Shown: positions 20,545 to 30,175, numbered from the stretch's first letter. The stretch is DNA of 64,000 nt from Pelagomonas calceolata (GCA_918797485.1 CAKKNE010000001.1:1550001-1614000); one strand, 5' to 3'. Program-made: numbers and translations. The notes: generated from the sequence alone by a model not told the origin.

Positions 20545-21959
20545 ATGGCGCCGTCGATCGGCGAGGCCGCGCAGCACCTCCTCGAGAGCTGGACGCGCGA
20601 CGACTGGCACGCGGCGGCCAAATCGGTCACCGTGCGACGCGTGAAACCGGCGCTCATCTTCGGCCTCGCCTTCTGGGCGATGCGGAAGGTCGCCGAGCTC
20701 GCGCAGTTTTACTACAAGAAACGAAAACCGCCGCCGCGGAAGCCGCAGCCCGAGAAGAAGCAGGGCTGGGGATCCATCGTAGCGCTCCTCGGCGTGCTCG
20801 TGACGATCGCGGCCGGCGTCCAGGCCTGGTGCTATCATAGATACGGGCCCTTGTTCTTCTGGGCGGCGGAGAGCAAGCAGCTCGACCTGACGCCGCACGC
20901 CTGGCGCGCGCTCCTCGAGACGCGGAGCGTCGCGTTTATTGGCGGCCACCACCGCGCCGGCACGACGCAGCTCTGGCGGAGCGTCGCGCGGCATGCGGAG
21001 GTTGCGTCCTTCGGCGAGCAGCGGGACTGCGGCCTCGACTTTAGCGAGGGCATCTTCGCGCAGGACGTCTACCCGCGTTTTGGCGTCGGCGAGGTCCAGG
21101 ACTTCCTCGGGAGTTCGTCGACCAAGAACACGGGCCTGGGCCGCTACGCGTTGGGTGCTGTCGAGGACGTCTACTGGACCGAGGGCCACTTTACGGTGAG
21201 CGGCCACGCGCAGGCGCGCGTGCTGAACCGCTTCGGGTTTCTGTGGGACCGGCACTCGGGTTTAGATCAGGCCAAGGTTCTGTTGGAGAAGAGCCCGCCG
21301 AACGCCGTGCTCGCGCGGTACCTGCAAGCATTGGTCGACTGGCCGGACCACGTCCGGGCGCCGGAGAAGACGTGCGCCGCCGACGCGGAGTTTTGCGACG
21401 TCGCGCCGCCGCCCGCGCCGTTATCGTCGCGGGCGCGGTTCATCTTCGTGACGCGGCACCCCATCGCGAACGCGGTCTCGCACCTCGCCTACATGAAGGA
21501 CGGCACGGTCCCCGAGCTCGTGGCGCACTGGGTCGCCGTCGAGGCGTACATGCGGTCGAACGTGCCGCGGCTCGCGCACGTGCGCAAGGTCAAGTTCGAG
21601 GACTTCTGCGCCGTCGCGCCAGTGCGCAAATCACCTAGTGAGTCGAGCAGACGTCGCGTCGATGGCGTGGAGAGACGAAGGCGCCGTGATGTTTGATTCC
21701 CGCACAGGCGCCCGCGGAGTCGCTCCTCGACCTCTGGACGTTCCTGGGCGTCGAGGCGGACCTCGCGGCGGCCGCCGCGGCGACGGCCGACGTGCGGCGC
21801 GACCCCAACAAAATCCACCGCGAGACGTACTGCGCGCCGGTCCGCGCGGGGAACCCGTCCGCCGCCGCGGCCCACGCGGTCCTCGCGGACCGCTTCGCCG
21901 GCGTCATCGAGGACGCGCACGGGTATGCGGTGCGGGACTGGTGTAGCGTCGACGAGTGA
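20545..21959 (+). CDS. Membrane-anchored sulfotransferase-family protein (two exons)
   Basis: Starts at the ATG in GCCATGG; the frame extends upstream but without ATG. About 442 residues. An N-terminal basic region is followed by a membrane segment (SIVALLGVLVTIAAGVQAW), then the catalytic domain: AFIGGHHRAGTTQLWR matches the 5'-phosphosulfate loop and RFIFVTRHPIANAVSHL the 3'-phosphate loop. Exon 2 (from 21708) gives the C-terminal part (APAESLLDLWTFLGVEAD), where sulfotransferases place a helix contacting PAPS. An introner-like intron of 86 bases (21622-21707) is in frame when spliced at GTGCGC; a 5' site at 21613 would also keep frame. It belongs to a different subfamily from the sulfotransferase at 16.6-17.7 kb. 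Substrate unknown. Confidence 0.8.
21620..21707. mobile_element. Introner element 2 (degenerate)
   Basis: About 88 bases beginning CAGTGCGCAAATCACC and ending TTTGATTCCCGCACAG, with the family's internal GTCGCGTCGATGGCGTGGA. Sense orientation. Flanking 8-mers no longer match clearly, so this is one of the older or rearranged copies and its 5' splice site is uncertain. Confidence 0.75.
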
Positions 21960-22322
21960 ACTCGCTTGGGGGATATTGTATATACATGCACATAGTTATG
22001 ATCCTCGGTGACCTTCGTCGCGGTGTCTCGAGTGCCCCGGCACGGCACTGCCCGGATGTCCCCAGCCCTCGGGGGCTGTACTGAACATTCCCACTCTTCA
22101 CTTTTGCGAAGTTTTTGATCCGCGCGGCGGAGGAGGGGGTCGTTAAAAAACAGCAGCAGAGGCCGGCGTCGAGGTGTTGTTCGACGGCCTCGTTCGTGGC
22201 GTGCTGGCCTCGGCTGAACTTAAAACTTTGGCGACAGAAGTCTATATAGCCAGCGTCGGTCGAGCGCTGAAAAAATACGCTGGAGACCACGTAAAACAAG
22301 AGTACAGTCATCCAGTTCAAAA
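21960..22322. other. Intergenic region after sulfotransferase 2
   Basis: 363 bases, no gene. Holds a TGTATATACATG palindrome-like motif at 21976-21987 just after the stop, plausibly a 3'-end signal, then leader sequence of the next gene. Confidence 0.4.
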
Positions 22323-23023
22323 ATGTTCTCCCGAGCCTCTGTGACGCGCGCGATCCTTCTAAGCGTGCTGGCGTGCCGTACTGCATCGCGGCGCCGCTGC
22401 GCCCGCCTACGAGACGCTGCTCGGCTTATCCGACGCGGTGGCGCCGCGGCGGCGGGCGAAACGGGCGCAGTCATGCCTCCTATCGATGAGGAATACGACC
22501 TACTGCTGACGGAAGACTTCGGCGGCGGCGGCGGCGGCGGCGGCGCTGGTTTTCCTTCACACAACGGCGACGACGAGACGCTGCTATATCCAACACTCGC
22601 GTCGACGACGTCGATGCCAAAAACGGATACGAAAAAGGCCTTCTTCCTGTTAGGATTGATCGGTGCGGTGGCCGACCTCGACCGCCGCGCCTTCTTCGTG
22701 GTCGTGGCCGTCACCAACTTGTACGCGATGCGGTTCCTCAAGGCGCACGTGCGCCCGGCCCTCACCAAGTGGATGTGCTGCAACACGCGATTCTCTGTGT
22801 GGAAATCAAGATCACGTCGATGACGTTGGCGCCGGAAACTTGGGTTCCACACAGGCAACTCCTCGACAGCGGCATCGCCCGCACGATACGCACGGAGCGG
22901 ACGATCACGCGGCCCGAGGTCGACACGGTCTGGGACCTGCTAAAGAGCAAGAACAAGCCGACGACCACGGCGTCCGAGCGGGCCGACCCCTGCGAGAAAT
23001 GGCTCGACCAGTGCGGCCGCTAA
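22323..23023 (+). CDS. Unknown membrane protein with glycine run (two exons)
   Basis: Not recognised. ATG in AAAATGTTCTCC. The N-terminus is basic and presequence-like (MFSRASVTRAILLSVLACR). An acidic stretch is followed by nine glycines with a single Ala near 22521-22548, then a hydrophobic segment (AFFLLGLIGAVADLD, AFFVVVAVTNLYAM) that could form one or two membrane passes. Exon 2, from 22855, gives a hydrophilic tail ending CEKWLDQCGR. The intron is introner 3; under exact removal (22787-22854, GC-AG) the junction reads NT-QLLDSG. Alternative splicing at the internal GTGGAA also keeps frame and would add four residues. Confidence 0.6.
22795..22854. mobile_element. Introner element 3 (60 bp, internally deleted)
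   Basis: Begins CTGTGTGGAAATCAAG and ends GGGTTCCACACAG. Flanking 8-mers GCGATTCT (22787-22794) and GCAACTCC (22855-22862) match at five of eight positions, as expected of an older target duplication. It retains the inverted ends but little of the interior. Confidence 0.85.
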
Positions 23024-23215
23024 CTGTCCAAACGATGTCCAAAGCCCCGCCTCCGGTCCCGAGGGCTCGAGGCGCGCAGGAAGTGTAATGTATACATGTA
23101 CATCAATATGTACGCTCGTTCTGCAAACCCGTACCGCGCCCATACTCAACTCAACTTTACTCAAGGCTCTCCTCGTATGGTTCGCGGGGCGCGTGCGCAT
23201 ACGGTGCTTACCGGT

Positions 23216-23245
23216 AGCACGGGCAGCGTGAGCACGGGCAGCGTG
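23216..23245 (+). repeat. Two tandem copies of a 15-bp unit before the BspA-like gene
   Basis: AGCACGGGCAGCGTG occurs twice back to back, ending about 25 bases before the ATG at 23270, in the presumed 5' leader. Confidence 0.7.
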
Positions 23246-23269
23246 CGCCGGCCAGTTGTGTAGCAACAG

Positions 23270-24680
23270 ATGCACAAGCTCCAACTTATCGCGGCCCTTG
23301 CCCAGGTTGTGGCTGCCCAGGTTGTGGCCACCCAGGCCGCACACAAACACAAGGTCACGAGGCACGCCGTCGCACGGGAGCTCACAGATAGCTACGCCAT
23401 GGACGACGATAGCATTAGGACGGCAGTGGCTGCGTGGACCTCGGATGCGGCGGCGGCCGAGGCGACGTACGGTCATATTTCTACATGGGACACATCGGGG
23501 GTGACGGACATGTCGGAGTTGTTTTGCGCCGGGGACTATTGTGACTACTACAACTCGGGGGCAGCGTCCTTCAACGAGAACATCGGCGCGTGGGATACCA
23601 CCGAAGCCACGAGCATGGCAGGGATGTTCCGGGGCGCCTCATCGTTTAACCAACCTCTTGGCGACTGGAGTTTTGACAATATCATCGATATGCGCTCGAT
23701 GTTCTACGGCGCTTCGGCCTTCGACCAGGACCTCGGCTGGTGCGTTATTCCCGACGATGGCCAGTCGCCACCGGGTGGCATTCTCAACGGCGCATTCGAT
23801 GGCACCCTGTGCGAGTCGACGGCATGCGGCATCGTGGAGGACGGCTGCACGCGGGCGCCGACGACGTCCGCGCCGACCGGCTTCGTGACCCCGCCGTTCA
23901 ACGTTGGCGGCAACACGACGAGCACCTGCATCGCGGCTCCGGACGGAGCGCAACGAACGCCCGATGGATCCGGCAGCTGCGCGGCGGCGTGGCTCTACGA
24001 ACGAGACCGTGAACCCTGGGTGCCTGGCGCCACGGCCTGCTTCGGCCGCGCGAACTTTGGCTGCCAGAAGTGCGATGGCGATGCGCATCCCTGGTGCGAG
24101 GCCGTCGACGACTATGGCAATCATACAGGCTGGCGCTATTCAGAGCATCAATCAAACGTGCACCCGACTGACTTGTTGATTTGTGCACAGGTGCTATTGC
24201 TCCGACGAGGACACGGACGAAGAAAGTAAAGGTACGATAGATTTTTTGGAGATCGACACGATCGACACGACGCCCACGGACGAAGCGTGCATCATCCTGC
24301 ATCACCACTATGGTAGCTCATACGGTCCCATTACTGGAGATTATACATGCGCAACAAGCTGGAAGTATACTGAAGCTATCCACCAAGAGGTCTTTCACTA
24401 TGATGATGATTTACAGACTTGGCAGACTTTGTACGGCTGCGGTCCGCGAACCCTGGACGGATCTGTGTGGAACGGGGATTTCTGGTGCGATGCCGTGGAC
24501 GCTAATGGAGAGTACGTCGGTTGGTGTGAGTGCGAGCCGGCGCCGTCGCCGGCGCCGTCGTCCAGCACCTCGTACTCGCTGACGCCCGCGCCGGCGGCGG
24601 GCACCCTCGGCAGCGACGGCGCGCGCAAGACGACAATTCACTACCTCGGCGCCGCGACGCTCCTCTTCCTGGCGTCCTGA
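23270..24680 (+). CDS. Secreted BspA-like (DUF285) surface protein with duplicated Cys domain
   Basis: Predicted secreted or surface protein of 450 residues. The signal peptide is MHKLQLIAALAQVVAAQ. DUF285/BspA-type repeats follow: ISTWDTSGVTDMSELF, IGAWDTTEATSMAGMF, LGDWSFDNIIDMRSMF. These repeats are widespread on surfaces of microbial eukaryotes and some bacteria. Two similar Cys-rich units come next: one ends WCEAVDDYGNHTGWCYC, the other WCDAVDANGEYVGWCEC. A Pro/Ser spacer and a hydrophobic C-terminus (YLGAATLLFLAS) suggest GPI anchoring. The intron (24133-24190) falls inside the first GWCYC, and the second unit shows what the correct junction should be, supporting exact excision. Ligand and role unknown. 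Confidence 0.8.
24141..24190. mobile_element. Introner element 4 (50 bp)
   Basis: Begins CAGAGCATCAATCAAACG and ends TTGTTGATTTGTGCACAG. Target copies GCGCTATT (24133-24140) and GTGCTATT (24191-24198) differ at one base. No usable GT lies at the start of the element in the right frame, so a GC 5' splice site in the first target copy is the only simple solution. Confidence 0.88.
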
Positions 24681-24808
24681 CTCTGATCGCTCGAGTTTCA
24701 CCCCCAAAAAAAGAAGGCTGTCCATAGAGCCCCAATTCGCGATCGTTCAAGTTCCATACCCAACTGTCCATACTAAACCCTCTGTCGATAAATCCATGTA
24801 CATGTAAA

Positions 24809-27016
24809 TCATGACACGATTACGCGCCCCCGCCGCCCGGCGCTCTTCCGCCGCGGCCGCCGCGAGGCGTCGGTCTCGGCGAGCGCGTCGAGGATGAGCC
24901 GCCGCGGCCCGATCGGGATGCGCATCTCCGCGAGGTCCGCGCTCGTGAGCTTGGGCAGCGAGGCCGCGTCGACCTCGTTCTCGCGAAACGTGTCCAGGAA
25001 GCGCACGAGGTCGAGGCGCGTCAGGAGCGCCCTGACGGCCGGGTCCGCGCCGTCGGCGTCGTTGTCGTCGGTCGTCGCGTCGTCGTCGTTCGCGTCGAGC
25101 GAGACGGTCTCGACGTCCGGCTGCGCGAACTCGGAGAGGACCGCCTCGAGTTCGCGCGCGCGCGCCACGGCGTCGACGCCGGCCTCCTCCGCCGCCTGCA
25201 CGGCCGCGAGGCCCCTTCTCAACGTCTTCGCGCCGATCCCTTCTTCGGCAGCCGCCACCGCCGCCAGCTCGATCTCGTCGAGGGGCTCGGCCTCGCCCTC
25301 GTCGTCGATGGCAGCCGCCAGCTCGTCGAAGTGCGCGAGCGACGCGTCGGCGTTCTCGAGCGCCGCGGCGGCCGCCGCGGCCGCCTGGCGCGCGGCCGAG
25401 GCGCGCTTTTTTCTCCGCTTCTTCGCGTTCTTTTTCGAGGTGGCGTTGGCCGGCGGCGCTGCAGGTTCGGGAGTGGGTGCGGGCGGCGGCGGCGGCGGGG
25501 CCGGCGCGGCGCGGAGCAGCGCGACGATCTCGGACTTCTCGCAGCACCGGCTGATGTCGACGCCGCGCTCAGCCGCCAAGGCTTTGAGCGCCTTTACACT
25601 AAGTCCCGCGAGGCCGTCGTCGGCGGGCTCGGCGAGCACGGGCGCGAGCGCGCGCTCGCCCTCCCGCAACGCCCGGGCGACCGCAGACGACGGCGCCGCG
25701 GCGACGCAGGCCGCGAGCTCGGCGGCGACGTCTTCCGGCCGCGTGATCGCCAGCGTCGTCAGCGCGCCGACGTAGGCTTTCGCCGTGGCGACGTCGACGC
25801 CCGCAACCCTCAAAGATAGCCTCGTCTTGTCCCGCAATGGGTCCGCGCCCGCCTCGAGCAGGGCGCGCACGCAACCCAGGCGCCCCTTGTCGAGGGCCAG
25901 CGCCAGCGCCGTGGACCCGCGCGCCGTCTCCGCATCAACGTCGCGCGCCCGCGCCAGCAGCGCTTTCACAATTTCCGCGTGCCCGGCGTCGGCCGCGCGG
26001 TGCAGCGCCGGCGCGACGCTCCGATGCGGGGACCAGTCCGCCAATAGCGCCGCGACGAGGGCCCCCCGGCCTCTCGTTGCCGCTCTAGCTAGTGCCACGT
26101 CCGCGTCGAGGTCCCGCGCCCCCGCGGCCCGCACCGCGGCGACGAGCGCCGCCGCCTCCTCGTCGTTCGCCGCGTCGGCCGCCCATAATAACGCCCTTCT
26201 GCCGTCGCGCCCCTTCGTCGCGCCGAGCGTTGTATAACCTTTCGCCGCCGCCGCCTTGATGAGCTCGTGGACGACGGGCAGCTTGCCTTGCGTCCGTTTC
26301 GCGCCGCCGGCGAAGGCGCCGGACAAAGCGCTTCGTTCGATCTTTTCACTTTTTAAAGATGCTAAAAAAGCCGTGCCCCACACATCCAACTGATCATTTT
26401 TGAGTGAAACGCACTTGGACACCGGGCAGGCCTCGTCCAGCAGCGGGTATTCATCTTTAATGTCGACGGATGCGGGCACATCTAACAATACGATGCGTTT
26501 GACCTCCTTCAAATCGCCAGCAGCGCACGCCGTGATCAGATCGCGCGCGACGCCGTCCCCAACACCCTCGAGCAGCGCCTTTCCCAGTGAAGCCGGCGGC
26601 CGCCTTTTGACAATTTCACATTTTTCCAAGGCTCGGATCGCACTCTCCGAGTCCTCGTGGACCCAAATTTCCCCTCTATCCTCATCCACTTGGACGACGT
26701 AGGGGCAGACCATCCCCTCCTGCTGCGCCCAGTGTCTGATCACAGTACCCGTGAGCCAGATCTCCTCGTCCTCCTCGACGCAGCACATGACCCTTGAACC
26801 GACGTCGAAGCGCGGCGGCGGCAATAGGGGGTGGTCTTCGGGCCGCCTTCGCGCTTCGCCCTGACGGAACGACTCGAGCATTTCATCAATATTCTGCTGG
26901 GGCCCGCCGGGCCGCCCCAGCACCTCGCGCGCCACGTGCTTCACGTGCTCCATCGCGACGTCGTCGTCGTCGGACGACGAATCGTCGATGTGCGCAAACC
27001 GGCTGTAGTCCACCAT
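24809..27016 (-). CDS. Ankyrin-repeat protein with SAP-like and SAM domains
   Basis: Single exon, 735 residues. The N-terminal acidic head is followed by a Tudor/SH3-like module (FDVGSRVMCCVEEDEEIWLT ... YVVQVDEDRGEIWVH) often found on stramenopile ankyrin proteins. Ankyrin repeats span roughly residues 155-400 (PALHRAADAGHAEIVKALL, GSTALALALDKGRLGCVRAL). A short helix-loop-helix resembles SAP (LSVKALKALAAERGVDISRC). A Pro run, a basic nuclear-signal-like stretch (KKNAKKRRKKR) and a C-terminal SAM domain (LDLVRFLDTFRENEVDAASL, LAEMRIPIGPRRLILDAL) follow. Likely a scaffold; partners unknown. Confidence 0.8.
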   Translation of the reverse strand: MVDYSRFAHIDDSSSDDDDVAMEHVKHVAREVLGRPGGPQQNIDEMLESFRQGEARRRPEDHPLLPPPRFDVGSRVMCCVEEDEEIWLTGTVIRHWAQQEGMVCPYVVQVDEDRGEIWVHEDSESAIRALEKCEIVKRRPPASLGKALLEGVGDGVARDLITACAAGDLKEVKRIVLLDVPASVDIKDEYPLLDEACPVSKCVSLKNDQLDVWGTAFLASLKSEKIERSALSGAFAGGAKRTQGKLPVVHELIKAAAAKGYTTLGATKGRDGRRALLWAADAANDEEAAALVAAVRAAGARDLDADVALARAATRGRGALVAALLADWSPHRSVAPALHRAADAGHAEIVKALLARARDVDAETARGSTALALALDKGRLGCVRALLEAGADPLRDKTRLSLRVAGVDVATAKAYVGALTTLAITRPEDVAAELAACVAAAPSSAVARALREGERALAPVLAEPADDGLAGLSVKALKALAAERGVDISRCCEKSEIVALLRAAPAPPPPPPAPTPEPAAPPANATSKKNAKKRRKKRASAARQAAAAAAAALENADASLAHFDELAAAIDDEGEAEPLDEIELAAVAAAEEGIGAKTLRRGLAAVQAAEEAGVDAVARARELEAVLSEFAQPDVETVSLDANDDDATTDDNDADGADPAVRALLTRLDLVRFLDTFRENEVDAASLPKLTSADLAEMRIPIGPRRLILDALAETDASRRPRRKSAGRRGRVIVS

Positions 27017-27492
27017 TGTGCCGTGTTCGGCTACCGGGTTGAGGGTGGCGAGGGGTGAGGGGGCAGCCCCCCGGCAGCGCTACGTGCGCTTTGCCGGAAT
27101 ATCCTCCAGCGCTCGGGGCCCGAAGGTCCTTGCGGCCGTTCGCACTGGCTCTCGAATCGACGCGAAAAAAAAGAGAGCTAGAGCTTGTAAACGCTAGCTG
27201 TAAGACGCTTCAAGTTTCCGATCTCGAAGGCCACGCCGTGCGGGATACGGGCTCGGACGCGTGGCGCGGACGGGTGGCTCACAGGTGTTTGTCTTGGTCG
27301 AGCGCTCCAGGTGCTTGGTTTGCGGCGGCGCCTTCTCCGCGGAGCGGACGCTGCCCACGGCTGCTGTCGTGCCGCATACGTCATTTCGGCAGCCCTGCGA
27401 CGCGTCGACCAAAATCTTGAGCCCACAGCCCTTTGCACACTCACACTGTGCCGTCGACGAGAGAGCCTCAGGGCAGCGTGCCGCCGCCGACG
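27017..27492. other. Divergent intergenic region (ankyrin / acidic protein)
   Basis: 476 bases between head-to-head genes. Contains a CTAGC palindrome at 27177-27198. Otherwise no gene; frames here begin with TTG or GTG only. Confidence 0.5.
27177..27198. promoter_or_regulatory. CTAGC-type dispersed palindrome
   Basis: Outer arms GCTAG and CTAGC around AGCTTGTAAACG. It is followed at once by TGTAAGACGC, so the inner TGTAAGAC part of the consensus lies just outside the arms in this copy. 161 bases upstream of the ankyrin ATG. Confidence 0.5.
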
Positions 27493-28476
27493 ATGCCCAA
27501 AAAGAAGGACGACGACCTGGACCTGCGCTTCGACCCGCGGGCCGAGCTCGGCCTCGACCCGAAGTGCACGTTCGACGTCCATATTGCGGAGGACGGCGTC
27601 GGTCCCAAATCTGATGACGGCCCGGCGCCCGACGACCCCGACGTCATTGACCTGGGCCAGCCGCCGGACTATGCTTACTATTCTAGAGAAGATCCGACCG
27701 CTTATGAAGTAAAACCCCTCGGCCCGAAGAAGGAGCTCCGGAAGAACAAAGAAGGTTTAATCATGCCAGATCCCGACCCGCGCTTCCCCGAAGAAGGCCC
27801 GGAGTGCGAGACGAAGGTCGTGGGAGGCCACACGATTTACAAGGTCGGCGCGAAGCAGTGGTACTCGCCCGGCAAGCCTTATGATGGCCCGAGCTGCGCG
27901 CGGCGGTTGCGGGATTTACTAGACCACTACGATCGCTTAATGTGCGTCTCCACGCCTCGAACGCAATCGCGGGAGGACGCTGCTGCCGAGAAGGCGGACA
28001 CGAAGCCTGGCGGGAAGAACTACGACCCCCTCTACGACTGGTCCCTGTACGGCCGCGAGGACCACCCGCGCTGGCTCCAGTTTTGCAGGGAGGAGAAGAT
28101 GCGCGACGAGGCGAAGGCCAAAGGGCTCATACCACCGGGCACCACAGATTTCGACGGCGTCGACCGCTACGGCGAGAACGACCCCTTCATTTTTAATGGA
28201 TACCGCCAGGAGGAGTACGACGCCTTCTACGCGCGCTACCCGTTTCTGTATCAAAAGGGCGACTGGACGCACTTTGAAGCGGAGGACATGGTTGAAGTTA
28301 GGCATAGTCCTGGCTACAAGCCGGACTTCGAAGGGAAGTTGGACGAGCCTTCTAACCCTAAACCGAAGAAGAAGCGGGGCTGGTTCGCGCGCGCGCCGGC
28401 GCCGGCGCCGTCTCCCGTGCCCGAGTCGCCCGTGCGGCGCCTCGACGATTTGAATCTGGACGACGACATTGACTAA
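27493..28476 (+). CDS. Unknown acidic 327-residue protein
   Basis: Not recognised. First in-frame ATG at 27493 (MPKKKDDDLDLRFDPR); the frame extends upstream without ATG. Rich in Asp, Pro and aromatic residues, with segments such as YDWSLYGREDHPRWLQFC and DPFIFNGYRQEEYDAFYARY that look conserved rather than low-complexity. No membrane segment or signal peptide; a basic patch (PKPKKKRGWFARA) precedes a Pro/Ala linker and an acidic end. Convergent with the MFS gene downstream. Confidence 0.75.
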   Translation: MPKKKDDDLDLRFDPRAELGLDPKCTFDVHIAEDGVGPKSDDGPAPDDPDVIDLGQPPDYAYYSREDPTAYEVKPLGPKKELRKNKEGLIMPDPDPRFPEEGPECETKVVGGHTIYKVGAKQWYSPGKPYDGPSCARRLRDLLDHYDRLMCVSTPRTQSREDAAAEKADTKPGGKNYDPLYDWSLYGREDHPRWLQFCREEKMRDEAKAKGLIPPGTTDFDGVDRYGENDPFIFNGYRQEEYDAFYARYPFLYQKGDWTHFEAEDMVEVRHSPGYKPDFEGKLDEPSNPKPKKKRGWFARAPAPAPSPVPESPVRRLDDLNLDDDID

Positions 28477-28656
28477 GTCTGTCCTTCTGTACTTCCTGTG
28501 GCTGTCGATTATAGCGACATATCTATATGGCGCGAGATCTGAGGCTACACATCCGCGTCGCGCCCCGCCCGCGGCCCAGAAACCCTCTCGGGGAGTACTT
28601 GCCAGGGGCATTGCTCCTCCGGTTGCGTAGGTCGTAGGATAGACACACAATACAAC

Positions 28657-30036
28657 TTAGCTCAAACCTGCGTCCTCGAGAAGCCCGTCCCGCAGAGAGT
28701 CCGCGGGCCGCCGCCGCCGCGATGCAAAAGCGAGGAGGACCGCCCAGACGGCCGCCCACGCGATCATCGCGGCCGCGCCGAGCTCGTACAAGAATTCGTA
28801 GCCGCGCGCTCGGATGATTCGGCCGCCGATAACGGAGCCCGTTCCAACTCCAAGATAGTAGTAGGCGCCCCGCACGAGTGCCTGCGCTGTCCCTTGCCGC
28901 TCCGGCGGCGCGGCCCGCCTCGCGTACTCCACGGCCGCGCTCCACATCATCGCGAAAGTAAGCGCGTGAGATGGCTCCAGTAACACGAACCACAAGTAGC
29001 CATGCGTAGATTTCGCGTAACGTGCGAGTGTTGCATAAGCGGTGCAGCGCAACGCAAAGAGCAATTGCGCACCAACCAGACAAGGTCTGACGCCGATCCG
29101 GTCGATGACGCGAGTTGCGTACAGAAAGACAGGGATCTCGAACACGGCCGCGATCAAAATGAGCAATCCTAGAAACCAGTTCGGCGTGAGGGGCCACTCC
29201 GTCGCCACAAAAAGCAGCAGATAAGACTCCACAAAAGCCGCGAGACAGCCGTGAACGAAGAAGTTGAGGAAGTAGAGGGGTACCGGAGCGACGAGGAAGA
29301 CGCTCGCGAGGGACGCGGGCGCCGCGGCGGCGTCAGGACGTCTGGGCTTCGGATTCTCGAAGCAGGCGACGACTAGGGCTGATGAGAGGCCTGTACCAAT
29401 ACCGTAGGCGATGAACACCGCAGAGAACCCGTAGCGGTCGACGCCTGCACCCATGCCGACGGCGGCCAGGCCCCAGCCGATCGCGGCCCAGAGGCGCAAG
29501 GAGCCGTAGCTCGCGCCGCCGCGTGTCTGCGCGACCACGGCGATCGCATCTATGAGCGTGCCCGAGGGCGACGTAAAAAACGCATAAGCATCCGTCAGGA
29601 GCGCGAGCACGACGACACGCTTCCAACCGTGCATGCCGTGCCAAGGCGAGAGAAGACTTGTCGTCGAGAGCGCCAACGCGACGCTTACAAAATTTGTCCC
29701 GAGCAAGACGCCACGGAAGCGGCCCGTCTTGTCCGCGACGCGGCCGAAGACGAGCCCGCCGAGGAATCGGCAGACCTGCGCTACTGCCAACACGACGCCG
29801 ACCTGCGCGACGTCCAAGCCGCGAGCCGCCAAGAAGAGCGGCGTGAATTTTGAGACGCCCGCAGCGGCGCCGGTTTCCAGCAGATTCAGCAACGCCATGG
29901 TCCAGTAGTAGCGCCGCTGCTGTTTGCTCTCCTCTGACTCGTCTGGCGCATCGTTCGAGCCTGCACCTGGCGCATCACTGCTCTCAGCTCCGGATGGCAG
30001 GGGTGCGTAACCTGAAGCGTCCTCAGGCGTCGCCAT
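28657..30036 (-). CDS. Major facilitator superfamily transporter (MFS_1-like / MFSD6-type)
   Basis: Polytopic carrier of 459 residues with about twelve membrane segments. First in-frame ATG is at 30036 (MATPEDASGYAPLPSG); an apparent earlier start is TTG. A hydrophilic acidic head is followed by YYWTMALLNLLETGAAAGVSKFTPLF, the loop motif GGLVFGRVADKTGRFR (MFS motif A), and SYGSLRLWAAIGWGLAAVGMG, which matches the MFS_1-like/MFSD6 branch related to LacY. Later segments include FVESYLLLFVATEWPLTPNW. Substrate unknown. Expressed divergently from the dihydrouridine synthase. Confidence 0.85.
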   Translation of the reverse strand: MATPEDASGYAPLPSGAESSDAPGAGSNDAPDESEESKQQRRYYWTMALLNLLETGAAAGVSKFTPLFLAARGLDVAQVGVVLAVAQVCRFLGGLVFGRVADKTGRFRGVLLGTNFVSVALALSTTSLLSPWHGMHGWKRVVVLALLTDAYAFFTSPSGTLIDAIAVVAQTRGGASYGSLRLWAAIGWGLAAVGMGAGVDRYGFSAVFIAYGIGTGLSSALVVACFENPKPRRPDAAAAPASLASVFLVAPVPLYFLNFFVHGCLAAFVESYLLLFVATEWPLTPNWFLGLLILIAAVFEIPVFLYATRVIDRIGVRPCLVGAQLLFALRCTAYATLARYAKSTHGYLWFVLLEPSHALTFAMMWSAAVEYARRAAPPERQGTAQALVRGAYYYLGVGTGSVIGGRIIRARGYEFLYELGAAAMIAWAAVWAVLLAFASRRRRPADSLRDGLLEDAGLS

Positions 30037-30137
30037 GCAGGTTAATGCGTGCGCTGCTATCAAAATGCATACATACGGCCCTGGGGCGGAAGTATAGATG
30101 CCATACAGTCGCAAGCACAGAGCAGAGCTGAGAATGC

Positions 30138-30161
30138 TAGTGCCTTACATGCCGCTAGCTA
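30138..30161. promoter_or_regulatory. CTAGC-type dispersed palindrome
   Basis: Arms GCTAGTG and CGCTAGC around CCTTACATGC; read on the minus strand it matches the family order (GCTAGCGG, then CATGTAAGGCACTAGC). It lies between divergent starts, 102 bases from the MFS ATG and 147 from the DUS ATG. Confidence 0.6.
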
Positions 30162-30165
30162 TTGC

Positions 30166-30175
30166 GCATGCGCGG
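30166..30175. promoter_or_regulatory. GCGCATGCGC palindrome beside a CTAGC palindrome
   Basis: Exact 10-bp palindrome four bases after the 30138-30161 element, in the divergent promoter. Same pairing as at 18026/18066. Confidence 0.35.

Noticed and set aside
22797-22800. Internal GT|GTGGAA of introners as the 5' splice site
   Set aside because: Also keeps frame (8 + 4 = 12 bases), but would insert four residues into conserved CysRS and sulfotransferase motifs and is not available in the 24141 element.
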